Below, in pieces: positions 8,484 to 17,105 of a stretch of DNA of 58,895 nucleotides; position 1 is the stretch's first letter; every line of letters starts with the position of its first letter. Source of the stretch: Planococcus donghaensis MPA1U2 (GTDB lineage: Bacteria > Bacillota > Bacilli > Bacillales_A > Planococcaceae); NCBI RefSeq assembly GCF_000189395.1, contig NZ_AEPB01000010.1, positions 1-58,895 of the forward strand. The letters run 5' to 3'. Under the pieces are notes generated by a model, which was not told the DNA's origin, ran no database searches, and saw only the letters and a list, made by a program, of their open reading frames with translations. Made by a program: the position numbers and the translations under genes.

Positions 8484-9674
8484 ATGAAAAAAATTTTAGT
8501 ATTAGGATCAGGATTTTTACAATCTTTTTTAATAAAAAAAGCGAAAGAGTTGGGATACTATGTTCTTACAATAGATAGGAATCCCAATGCAGTGGGGTTC
8601 AAATATGCAGATTATTATGATGTTATAGATATTGTAGATCAAGAAGCATGTTTAAAATTCGCACTAGAGCATGATGTAGATGGGGTAGTTACTGCAGCTA
8701 CTGATTACGGTGTGCTTTCTGCTGCTTATATTGCACAAGAAATGAATCTCCCAGGAATTAATTACGAAGTAGCAAAATTAATAAAAAATAAATACGAGGT
8801 TAGACGGGTTCTCAATAAATATAAAATCGATGATGTAAAACAGTTTTTCGAAATCTCTAATACTACTGATTTATACAAAATAAGTGCTGAAATAAGGTTT
8901 CCAGTTATGGTTAAGCCTTGTGATGGGTCGGGTAGTAAAGCGGCAAAAAGAGTAGATACGATATTGGATCTAAAAAAAGCATGTACAGATGCAATAAGTT
9001 CATCATTAATTGGCAAGGCATTAATAGAAGATTTTATTAGCGGTAAAGAGTATGGTATAGAAACTTTTATATATAATAAGGAAGTATATATATTGGGAAT
9101 TTTAGATAAATATATGACTGAACCTCCAATTTATGCAGAATTAGGTCATTCTATGCCTAGCCAACTTAATAGTAAGCAAAAAGTTGAAGATGTTGTAAAA
9201 AAAGCAATTGAGGTTTTAGGGATAGATTGTGGAGCAGTAAATATGGATGTATTAATAACTGAAGATAATCATGTTTGTATAGTTGATATAGGAGTTCGTA
9301 TGGGTGGTAATTTAATTGGCTCTCATATTATTCCAAAAGCTAGAGAGTTTGACTATATAGGGAACTTAATTCACTCATCCGTAGGTAATCCGGTGGATAT
9401 GAAAATGAAGGCAACAAAAGTAGTTGTTACAAGATTGCTAGCATTGAAACCAGGTCTAGTTTTAAGTTTACCAAGTTTTAATAAAATAGAAGAAAGGGAG
9501 AAAGTTAAAATATACCATAATTTAGAAGAAGGAAGCGTTATAAAAGAGTATAGAAATAATTTAGACGGACACGGTTACATAGTAGCAGAAGGTGATGACC
9601 TAGAAGAAGTTAAAAATCGTTGTGATAGTGTTAAGAGAATTATTGATTTGAATATCGAGAGGGTTATTTCTTAA
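8484..9674 (+). CDS. ATP-grasp carboxylate-amine ligase of the polysaccharide cluster
   Basis: A 396-residue ATP-grasp enzyme. An N-terminal preATP-grasp Rossmann-like part (ILVLGSGFLQ, LTIDRNPNA) is followed by FPVMVKPCDGSGSKAAKRV (ATP loop) and metal/phosphate-binding segments AVNMDVLI and DIGVRMGGN. Family members activate a carboxylate as acyl phosphate and join it to an amine, so adding an amino acid or small acid to an aminosugar is plausible. It starts 11 bases after the formyltransferase-like gene and is probably cotranslated. I cannot name acceptor or donor. Confidence 0.78.
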   Translation: MKKILVLGSGFLQSFLIKKAKELGYYVLTIDRNPNAVGFKYADYYDVIDIVDQEACLKFALEHDVDGVVTAATDYGVLSAAYIAQEMNLPGINYEVAKLIKNKYEVRRVLNKYKIDDVKQFFEISNTTDLYKISAEIRFPVMVKPCDGSGSKAAKRVDTILDLKKACTDAISSSLIGKALIEDFISGKEYGIETFIYNKEVYILGILDKYMTEPPIYAELGHSMPSQLNSKQKVEDVVKKAIEVLGIDCGAVNMDVLITEDNHVCIVDIGVRMGGNLIGSHIIPKAREFDYIGNLIHSSVGNPVDMKMKATKVVVTRLLALKPGLVLSLPSFNKIEEREKVKIYHNLEEGSVIKEYRNNLDGHGYIVAEGDDLEEVKNRCDSVKRIIDLNIERVIS

Positions 9675-9702
9675 TAAAATACTAGTTTGTGAGGAGAAAT
9701 TA

Positions 9703-10308
9703 ATGTATCAGATATTTACAAAAAGATTTATTGATGTTGCTTTCAGTATATTAGTACTGCCACTTTTTTTGTTTTTATATATTATTTTTGGGTTATTAAT
9801 AAAACTAGATGATAAAGGTCGTATTCTATACCAAGCTGATCGGATAGGGAAAAATAAAAAGCTATTCAAGATGTATAAATTTCGTTCAATGAAAGAAAAT
9901 GCTCCTGTCTTATTTAATGACGATGGAAGTACATATAATGATAGAAACGATAATAGAGTTACTAAAGTAGGGAAATTCATGAGAGAAACAAGTATTGATG
10001 AAATACCTCAAATATTAAATGTATTAAAAGGGGATATGAGCCTCATTGGCCCTAGAGCTAGCTTATCAGAAGTTATCGAGACCTTTAAGCATGACGAATT
10101 AGATAAAATGAAAGTAAAGCCAGGAATTACAGGTTTTACACAGGCTTATTACAGAAATGGACTTTCAAACAGAGAAAAAAGATTAAAAGATGCATGGTAT
10201 GCAAATAATATGAATTTCTGGTTAGATATTAAGATATTTTTTAAAACAATTAGAACTGTTTTGCTCAAGGATGGTTTATATACAAATTCAAGTACGAGGT
10301 CTAAATAA
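9703..10308 (+). CDS. Initiating sugar-phosphate transferase (bacterial sugar transferase, PglC/EpsL type)
   Basis: A 201-residue monotopic phosphoglycosyl transferase. The N-terminal hydrophobic reentrant segment (about residues 11-33) is followed by the conserved ADRIGKNKKLFKMYKFRSMKE region, DEIPQ, LKGDMSLIGPRA and KPGITGFTQ. It lacks the long multi-helix N-terminus of WbaP-type enzymes, so it resembles the minimal PglC/EpsL class, which often uses UDP-diNAcBac-like sugars. It should transfer the first sugar-1-phosphate to undecaprenyl phosphate and so start each repeat unit. The dehydratase/aminotransferase genes upstream probably make that first sugar. Its TAATG end overlaps the next start by one base. 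Confidence 0.9.
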   Translation: MYQIFTKRFIDVAFSILVLPLFLFLYIIFGLLIKLDDKGRILYQADRIGKNKKLFKMYKFRSMKENAPVLFNDDGSTYNDRNDNRVTKVGKFMRETSIDEIPQILNVLKGDMSLIGPRASLSEVIETFKHDELDKMKVKPGITGFTQAYYRNGLSNREKRLKDAWYANNMNFWLDIKIFFKTIRTVLLKDGLYTNSSTRSK

Positions 10309-11429
10309 TGAAAAAAATTTTATTTGTAAGTAATATTAGTAACAAAATTACCAATTTTTCTATTCCTTCAATTGAAGCTGCTAAAGCACAGGGGTATGAT
10401 TTCCATATGGCAGCAAATTATTCAGGATATCAAGAGTCGAGTTCATCATATCAAGTAACTTTGCATCATATAGATATGATTAGAAATCCACTGAATTTAA
10501 AGAATATAAAAGCTTTTAAGCAAATGAATGACTTAATTAAAACTGAAAAATTTGATGTAATACACTGCAATACACCCTTAGGTGGCATTTTGGGTCGAAT
10601 ATGTGGAAGAAAAGCGAATGTGTCAAAAATAATATATACTGCTCACGGATTTCATTTTTATAAAGGCGCGCCTTTAATCAATCGTATATTGTATAGGAAT
10701 ATTGAAAAATGGCTAGCCCATCATACTGATTCAATAATTACTATTAATGAAGAAGATTACTTTGCAGCAAAAAAATTTAAACTGAAAAATGAAGGAAGTG
10801 TTTATTCTATACCAGGTGTAGGAATAAATACAAATGAATATCAAGATATTACAATTGATAAAGATAAATTAAGAAAGTCACTCGGACTCGAGAAAGACAA
10901 TGTTATTTTAATATCGATGGGAGACTTGATAAAGAGAAAAAACTATACTTTATCAATTGAAGCTCTTGCTATGACCAAAAATTCTAATGTGTATTATTTA
11001 ATCTGCGGTCAAGGACCGGAATTAGAAAATTTAAAAAAACTGGCTAAAGAAAAAGGCGTGGAACAACAAGTTCGATTTCTTGGACACAGATCAGATATTA
11101 AAGAATTACTTACTATTTCGGATATCTTCTTATTTACTACGTTACAAGAAGGGTTGCCTAGATCTATGATGGAAGCAATGGCATCAGGCTTACCTTGTAT
11201 AGCATCGAAAATAAGAGGTAATACTGATTTAATAGAAAGTGGTAATGGAGGATTTTTAGTTAACTTAAATGATACTCATGGTTTTACAAATGCTATAGAA
11301 GTTCTTTCAAAAGATAGATTGAAACGCGAAATTATGGGAAAGAAAAATTTGGAGAAAATTAGGGAATATGATGTGGAAAATATCAAAGCTCTGATGCTAG
11401 ATATATATATAAAAGAACTACCCCAATAA
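10308..11429 (+). CDS. GT4-family glycosyltransferase (EpsD/PglA-like)
   Basis: A 373-residue GT-B enzyme. The N-terminal domain has the KFDVIHCNTPLGGILGR block. The C-terminal domain carries the nucleotide-sugar site, with SMGDLIKRKN, LGHRSDIKELL and the retaining motif LQEGLPRSMMEAMASGLPCIASKIRGN. Position directly after the initiating transferase, with coupled translation (TAATG), suggests that it adds the second sugar to the lipid-linked first sugar at the cytoplasmic face. Donor sugar cannot be read from sequence. Confidence 0.88.
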   Translation: MKKILFVSNISNKITNFSIPSIEAAKAQGYDFHMAANYSGYQESSSSYQVTLHHIDMIRNPLNLKNIKAFKQMNDLIKTEKFDVIHCNTPLGGILGRICGRKANVSKIIYTAHGFHFYKGAPLINRILYRNIEKWLAHHTDSIITINEEDYFAAKKFKLKNEGSVYSIPGVGINTNEYQDITIDKDKLRKSLGLEKDNVILISMGDLIKRKNYTLSIEALAMTKNSNVYYLICGQGPELENLKKLAKEKGVEQQVRFLGHRSDIKELLTISDIFLFTTLQEGLPRSMMEAMASGLPCIASKIRGNTDLIESGNGGFLVNLNDTHGFTNAIEVLSKDRLKREIMGKKNLEKIREYDVENIKALMLDIYIKELPQ

Positions 11430-11471
11430 AGTAACTGAGTTATTTAAAAGTTGAGTGAACGGAGAGAAAAA

Positions 11472-12533
11472 ATGGCTAAAATTAGAGTCTTACATGTATT
11501 GCAAAGTAGTCAGTTCTCTGGGGCTGAAAATGTTGCATGTAAGATTATCGAAATGTTTAAAGAAAATAAAAATATTGAAATGGCTTATTGTAGTAGAGAA
11601 GGGTCTATATCGAACATTTTGAACAAAAAAAACATATTATATTTCCCCATGAAAAAATTAACTTTTATAGAGCTAAATAAAGTAATACGCAATTTTAAAC
11701 CTGACATTATTCACGCTCATGATGCGAATGCTAGTGTAATAAGTACTTTCGCAACTCGGAAGGTTCCTATTGTAAGTCATTTGCACAGTAATCCACCATG
11801 GATGAAAAGAATTAATATAAAATCGTTAATGTATGCTACAAGTACATTCTTTTTTAGTAATATATTAACTGTATCTTCAGCAATATCTAATGAATTTTTC
11901 TTTAAGGATATAATTGATAAGAAATCTAAAGTTATCAATAATCCTGTTGATTTAAAACACATTATTTCAAGTGCGAATTCGACAGAAAAACAAAATGGAA
12001 TTTATGATATAGCATATTTAGGTAGGTTAGCACAACCTAAAAATCCTTTGAAATTTATTAAATTAATCCGAGACATAAAATTAGTTGTTCCCGAAATTTC
12101 GGTCGTAATGATTGGGGATGGGGTTTTAAGAGAAGAGTGTGAAGATCTCATAAAAGAATTTTCTTTAACTACTAATATAAAACTTGAAGGATTTATAGAG
12201 AATCCTTATAAAATATTGAGTAATTCGAAAATTTTATGTATGACATCCAAATGGGAAGGCTACGGTTTAGCAGCAATTGAAGCATTAGCTTTAGGTCTTC
12301 CAGTACTGTGTCCAAATGTAGGGGGATTGCCTAATATTGTAAATGAAAGTTGTGGTAAAATATGTAATAACGATATTGATTATATTAAAGAAATAGAAAA
12401 ATTGCTGGTTAATAATGATTATCTTCTAGAAAAGTCTAATGGGGCTTTAATAAGGTCTAGGTTTCTAGATAATTATGATTATTATAAAGAGAGTATGCTC
12501 CGGATGTATTGTGAAATGGTTGGAGAGGGTTAA
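11472..12533 (+). CDS. GT4/GT1-like glycosyltransferase
   Basis: The start is placed at the internal ATG (MAKIRVLHVLQ), because GGAG lies seven bases in front of it; an upstream TTG would add seven residues but has no site. The 353-residue GT-B protein has SSQFSGAENVA near the N-terminus, KPDIIHAHDANAS, IAYLGRLAQPKNP and the C-terminal MTSKWEGYGLAAIEALALGLPVLCP. It probably elongates the repeat unit. No membrane segments are evident. Acceptor and donor are unknown. Confidence 0.87.
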   Translation: MAKIRVLHVLQSSQFSGAENVACKIIEMFKENKNIEMAYCSREGSISNILNKKNILYFPMKKLTFIELNKVIRNFKPDIIHAHDANASVISTFATRKVPIVSHLHSNPPWMKRINIKSLMYATSTFFFSNILTVSSAISNEFFFKDIIDKKSKVINNPVDLKHIISSANSTEKQNGIYDIAYLGRLAQPKNPLKFIKLIRDIKLVVPEISVVMIGDGVLREECEDLIKEFSLTTNIKLEGFIENPYKILSNSKILCMTSKWEGYGLAAIEALALGLPVLCPNVGGLPNIVNESCGKICNNDIDYIKEIEKLLVNNDYLLEKSNGALIRSRFLDNYDYYKESMLRMYCEMVGEG

Positions 12534-13907
12534 ATGACGATAAATGGAATTAGGCATAGGTATGAAAAGAGAAAAATTGATAAAATCGAACTTTTTATGA
12601 TTTTTATTTTGAATTTTATCTTTTTGTTTCATGAAATGATGAATAATCTAATAATATTTTCATTTGGAATAACATGGTTTTTTTGGTTTTTGATAAGAAA
12701 TAAAAGAAAATACACGTATATACAAATTTTTTCTTTTCTACTATGTATATACGTGCCGTCTTCTTTTGTGTCGATTCTCGGTACAAGCTACTCGAGTCTG
12801 CCAATAACTTGGTTTAACTTAATTCTATTTTGTATTGTTATTATTATTTTAACCAAAGGATTCAAACCAAACTTTTATTTTTATTCTATTATAATATTTT
12901 TCCTTTTTGGATTTTCTACTTTATTTCAAAGTATAGATGTTACTGATACTTTGAAACAGCTTTTTACTATTATATTATTTTTAACTTCTTTTTTTATCGG
13001 AGACAACTTAATACGTTTTTCAGATGATCACTTCCTTTTAAAACTGAAAAGATACTATATAATAAGTGTTGTTTCTTTCTCTACAGTGGTATTTATACAA
13101 AGAGGCGTTTATGAAGTTTTTTCTTTGTCTTTAGGTAATCTAGAGGTTATCGGCCAAAGTAGAATAGTAAGTGCGGGAACAATGGGGGATTATAGTTTTG
13201 CGACTTTATATATAGCCACAGGCTTAATGATAATTCTATTAGACTATTTTAATGGTAAGAAAGTCGGTTTTCTATCATTTATCTTTTTAGAAGTCTATTT
13301 AATTTTATCTATATTAGCAGTAAATTCAAGAACTGGATTATTTGCTTTTCTTTTAGTAAGTGCAATATATTTACTCCTAAAGTTATTAAAAGGTAATTTA
13401 AAGGCCATTTTTATATTAGCAAGTGCACTTTTAGTAATCCCTTCCATCTTCCAGTATATTATTGCGAGTAGAGGAGGACAACCAATATTTGAGGGATCGG
13501 GGCGCTTTGACTTAATAATAATATCTTACAAAATATTTGCTGAAAATCCTTTTTTTGGAGTTGGATTAGGCATTGCAAATTGGACTAATATAACAGGCAT
13601 GGTCCTACCTCATAATATGATTGCGCAGTATCTAGTACAGTTAGGTATATTTGGTTCAATCTTATTCTACTCAAATTTCTTATATCTATTAAAAAGGTAT
13701 CTTAAGTACAAGAGTGAACTCTTTTGGGTTCTTATAGTGATTTTGATTGGAGCAATGGTAATACCTGATATAGTAAGTTCAAGATTTTTAACAGTGATAG
13801 TAATAATTACTATTTTGTCTTCAGATAGTAATAGACAATTAATTAATAGGAGGCAAGACAATGAGGAAAGCCGAAAAAATATTACAGTTAAGCATAAAGT
13901 CGTATAA
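12534..13907 (+). CDS. Wzy-like polysaccharide repeat-unit polymerase
   Basis: A 457-residue very hydrophobic protein with about ten or more membrane segments. A larger extracytoplasmic loop near residues 310-365 reads SGRFDLIIISYKIF followed by FFGVGLGIANW and LPHNMIAQYLVQLG, the pattern of the O-antigen ligase/polymerase (Wzy_C) superfamily. As the polytopic non-flippase protein in the cluster it is the best candidate for joining lipid-linked repeat units outside the membrane. It starts directly after the previous stop, and its 3' end overlaps the acetyltransferase gene by 47 bases in another frame. Confidence 0.82.
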   Translation: MTINGIRHRYEKRKIDKIELFMIFILNFIFLFHEMMNNLIIFSFGITWFFWFLIRNKRKYTYIQIFSFLLCIYVPSSFVSILGTSYSSLPITWFNLILFCIVIIILTKGFKPNFYFYSIIIFFLFGFSTLFQSIDVTDTLKQLFTIILFLTSFFIGDNLIRFSDDHFLLKLKRYYIISVVSFSTVVFIQRGVYEVFSLSLGNLEVIGQSRIVSAGTMGDYSFATLYIATGLMIILLDYFNGKKVGFLSFIFLEVYLILSILAVNSRTGLFAFLLVSAIYLLLKLLKGNLKAIFILASALLVIPSIFQYIIASRGGQPIFEGSGRFDLIIISYKIFAENPFFGVGLGIANWTNITGMVLPHNMIAQYLVQLGIFGSILFYSNFLYLLKRYLKYKSELFWVLIVILIGAMVIPDIVSSRFLTVIVIITILSSDSNRQLINRRQDNEESRKNITVKHKVV

Positions 13908-14322
13908 TGATAAGAAAATAAAAAAAGCTAAATTTTATAATATGATTCTTAGAACAGTATTTGGTTGTGATATATTATATTCTTCTAAAATAAATGAAAC
14001 GGTAGAACTCGTTCATAACGGTTTAGGGTGTGTTTTTCATCCTGATGTAAAAATAGAGGAAAATTGCAAAATATATCAAAATGTCACTTTGGGCGGAAAC
14101 GGTAAAAAGGTAGGAGGTAAAACTATTAATCGTGGAGGACCTATATTGAGAAAAAATGTAGTAGTATTCGCAGGCGCTTGCGTACTAGGACCAATTACTA
14201 TTGGAGAAAATTCTATAATTGGAGCAAATGCTGTTGTAACTAAAGATGTTCCTCCCAATAGCTTAGCTGTTGGCGTACCAGCTGTCATAAAAACAAAGAA
14301 CTCTGAATATAATTCCGATTAG
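13861..14322 (+). CDS. Hexapeptide-repeat acetyltransferase (CysE/WcaB-like)
   Basis: A 153-residue left-handed beta-helix acyltransferase. Hexapeptide-type turns run through KIEENCKIYQNVTLGG, KNVVVFAGACVLGP, GENSIIGANAVVTKDV and PPNSLAVGVPAVI, the usual C-terminal pattern of CysE-like enzymes. The gene lies inside a glycan cluster and the protein lacks the long N-terminal domain of housekeeping serine acetyltransferase, so O- or N-acetylation of a sugar is more likely than cysteine synthesis (inference). AGGAGG precedes the ATG, inside the end of the polymerase gene. Confidence 0.85.
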   Translation: MRKAEKILQLSIKSYNDKKIKKAKFYNMILRTVFGCDILYSSKINETVELVHNGLGCVFHPDVKIEENCKIYQNVTLGGNGKKVGGKTINRGGPILRKNVVVFAGACVLGPITIGENSIIGANAVVTKDVPPNSLAVGVPAVIKTKNSEYNSD

Positions 14323-14344
14323 TAATTAAAAGAAGGATGATCTT

Positions 14345-15529
14345 ATGAAAAAAAAGTTAGTGCTATTAAATACAGGTTTAAATTATGGTGGTATGGAAAG
14401 GGTAGTTTTTATTGCTCAAAAATTATTAGAAAAGAATTTTGAGGTAATATTGGTGACTTTATATGCTAATAACCCTGATTATAAATTGTCCTCGGAATAT
14501 ATCGATTTAAAATGCCCTCCTTTAAAAGGGAAAATTCCGAAAATATTGAACGTTTTTAAACGAACTATAGCTGTAAAAAAAATGAAGAAAATGATTAAAC
14601 CTGATATAGTAATGTCTTTTGGAACTGCAGCAAATTTCTCTAACGTGGCATCAAAAAATAAAGAAAAAGTTATAGTAGGAATAAGGTCATATGATTGGTT
14701 AACTAATTTCTTTGCAAATTATTCAATTGATAAATGGACATATAATAAAGCAGATAAAGTGGTATCTGTAAGTAAGTTGATTAAAAAAGATGCGGACAAA
14801 ATATTCTGTTTGAAAAACCAAAAAAGTGAATATCTATATAATCCTTACGATATTAATCTTATAATAAAAAAAGCAGATGAACCAATTAAGGATTTTGAAA
14901 TGAAAAAAAACGGAAAAAATATTATTTCAGTTGGCAGACTAGCTAATCAAAAAGGCTTTAATCATCTTATCAAATCTTTCTCACTTATATTGAAAGATTT
15001 TCCAAACTCTAATTTAGTCATAATTGGTAAAGGTGAAAAAGAAGATTTACTGAAAAAATTAATCCGTGAACTTGGAATAGAGTCACATGTGACATTATTA
15101 GGTGGTAAAGATAATCCTTATAAATACATGAAAGAAGCAGATTTATACGTTTTATCCTCTGTTTCAGAAGGATTCCCAAATGCGATGGTTGAAGCTATGG
15201 CAGTTGGGTTACCAATATTAGCTGTGGATTGTAAGTCAGGCCCAAGAGAAATTTTATCGATTTCTGGTTTACATGAAAATAACCCCAAAAATGAAAATAG
15301 TATCGAAAAATGTGATTATGGTTTAATTGCTCCAGAAGTTAGTGGGAATTTGAATTATAGTGCTGACGTAATCGGAGATTCAGAGAGAATATTAGCTGAA
15401 GGTATGAAATTATTCTTGGGAAATGCCAGTTTAAGAGAATATTATTCCAGTAAGTCAATAGAAAGAGCCAAAGAATTCACATATGAAAAATTCGAAAATA
15501 AACTCACTGAAATTCTAAATAATAATTAA
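14345..15529 (+). CDS. GT4-family glycosyltransferase
   Basis: A 394-residue GT-B protein. The N-terminal GLNYGGMERVVFIAQKLL is the acceptor-side glycine loop of GalNAc-transferase-like GT4 enzymes. The C-terminal half has IISVGRLANQKGFNHLI, VTLLGGKDNPY and SSVSEGFPNAMVEAMAVGLP, the E-x7-E donor-phosphate motif. An insertion carrying CKSGPREI is common in this subgroup. It is the third GT4 enzyme of the cluster, so together with the initiating transferase a repeat unit of about four sugars is expected (inference). AAGGATG lies before the start. Confidence 0.88.
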   Translation: MKKKLVLLNTGLNYGGMERVVFIAQKLLEKNFEVILVTLYANNPDYKLSSEYIDLKCPPLKGKIPKILNVFKRTIAVKKMKKMIKPDIVMSFGTAANFSNVASKNKEKVIVGIRSYDWLTNFFANYSIDKWTYNKADKVVSVSKLIKKDADKIFCLKNQKSEYLYNPYDINLIIKKADEPIKDFEMKKNGKNIISVGRLANQKGFNHLIKSFSLILKDFPNSNLVIIGKGEKEDLLKKLIRELGIESHVTLLGGKDNPYKYMKEADLYVLSSVSEGFPNAMVEAMAVGLPILAVDCKSGPREILSISGLHENNPKNENSIEKCDYGLIAPEVSGNLNYSADVIGDSERILAEGMKLFLGNASLREYYSSKSIERAKEFTYEKFENKLTEILNNN

Positions 15530-15557
15530 ATAAATCGATTTAAATATAGGTGATGTA

Positions 15558-17066
15558 ATGAAAAATAATAATTTAACAACAAATACTGGGCAAGCAGTAA
15601 AGTGGTCTACTATAACAGAATTCGGAGCAAAAATAATAATTCCAATAACTAATATGATTTTAGCTCGTTTACTAGCTCCTGAAGCTTTCGGGGTTTTAGC
15701 AACTGTAATTTTAGTAACGAGTTTTGCAGATATGTTATCGGATTCAGGTTTCCAAAAATATTTAATACAGAAAGAATTTAGGAATATAGAAGAAAGAATT
15801 CAGAGCACAAACGTTGCTTTTTGGACTAATTTCATAATTTCTATATTTCTGTGGTTAGGAATAGTATTCTTTAAAGATCAAATTGCAATAATGGTAGGAA
15901 ATAGTGAATTGGGTTGGGTTATAGCAATAGCAAGCATTTCGATTCCATTAACTTCTTTGTCCAGTATTCAAATGGCGGTTTACAGAAGAGATTTAAATTA
16001 TAAGCCGTTATTTTATGTCCGGATAATAGGGGTGCTAATTCCATTTTTTGTAACTATACCGCTTGCGTTATTAGAGTTTAGTTATTGGTCGCTTATTGTT
16101 GGCATGATTATTGGGAACTTGTTTAATGCTATTTTACTAACTTATAAATCTGATTGGAAACCTCAAATTTATTATAGTTTTGGTTTGTTAAAGAATATGT
16201 TCTCCTTTAGTATGTGGTCATTATTGGAATCCTTTTCTATTTGGTTAACCACGTATATTGGAGTTTTTATAGTAGCTAATACATTAAACAGTTATTATTT
16301 AGGATTATATCAGACTACTATAACAACTATTAGTGGTATTTTGGCTATTATAACTACTGCCACTACTTCAGTGTTATTTTCATCACTATCACGGTTACAA
16401 AATGATGACAAAGAGTTCTATGAAGTTTTTATGAAATTTATGCGTCTTATATCGATGGTCATGTTACCTATGGGGGTAGGTATATATGTGTATAGAAATT
16501 TAATCACTGAATTGTTACTTGGTAGTCAGTGGGTAGAAGCAAGTCTCTTTGTGGGACTGTGGGGGTTAACAAGTGCAATCACCATAGTTTTTGGACAGTT
16601 CTTTAGTGAGATTTATCGAGCCAAAGGTAAACCGAAATTGTCGGTGCTTGTACAATTATTACATTTAGTATTTTTAATACCTACTTTAATGATAACTGTT
16701 AACTATAGTTTTGAAGCTTTAGTTTATGGAAGATCTATAATAAAATTACAATTAATTGCTGCTAATTTAATTATAATGCATGTAGTTTTTAAATTTTCTT
16801 CACTAATTTTTATCAAAAATACCCTTCCAGCAATTTATTCCTCTTTTATAATGTTTGGAATAGCTAAATTATTAATGATGGTGAATAGCAGTTACTGGTG
16901 GGAAATTAGTTCAATAATTCTTTGCATAGGTACATATATAGCACTTATTATACAATACGATCAACCTCGGAAAGAAATTATAGCCATATTTAAAGTTGTC
17001 AACAATAAATACTTAAACAAAGTTGTACATATTTTAGAAGGTAAGAAACTTTTCAAATTACTATAA
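15558..17066 (+). CDS. Wzx-like lipid-linked oligosaccharide flippase (MOP superfamily)
   Basis: A 502-residue protein with about 12-14 membrane helices in the polysaccharide-transporter pattern. The N-terminus reads AVKWSTITEFGAKIIIPITNMILARLLAPE, a form seen in WzxC/TuaB-type exporters. It should flip undecaprenyl-pyrophosphate-linked repeat units to the outer face for the Wzy-like polymerase. The presence of flippase, polymerase, chain-length modulator and monotopic initiating transferase supports Wzx/Wzy-dependent assembly. Confidence 0.88.
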   Translation: MKNNNLTTNTGQAVKWSTITEFGAKIIIPITNMILARLLAPEAFGVLATVILVTSFADMLSDSGFQKYLIQKEFRNIEERIQSTNVAFWTNFIISIFLWLGIVFFKDQIAIMVGNSELGWVIAIASISIPLTSLSSIQMAVYRRDLNYKPLFYVRIIGVLIPFFVTIPLALLEFSYWSLIVGMIIGNLFNAILLTYKSDWKPQIYYSFGLLKNMFSFSMWSLLESFSIWLTTYIGVFIVANTLNSYYLGLYQTTITTISGILAIITTATTSVLFSSLSRLQNDDKEFYEVFMKFMRLISMVMLPMGVGIYVYRNLITELLLGSQWVEASLFVGLWGLTSAITIVFGQFFSEIYRAKGKPKLSVLVQLLHLVFLIPTLMITVNYSFEALVYGRSIIKLQLIAANLIIMHVVFKFSSLIFIKNTLPAIYSSFIMFGIAKLLMMVNSSYWWEISSIILCIGTYIALIIQYDQPRKEIIAIFKVVNNKYLNKVVHILEGKKLFKLL

Positions 17067-17105
17067 AACTATAGATAGAAGAATACAACAAAAGGTGGGG
17101 TTAGG

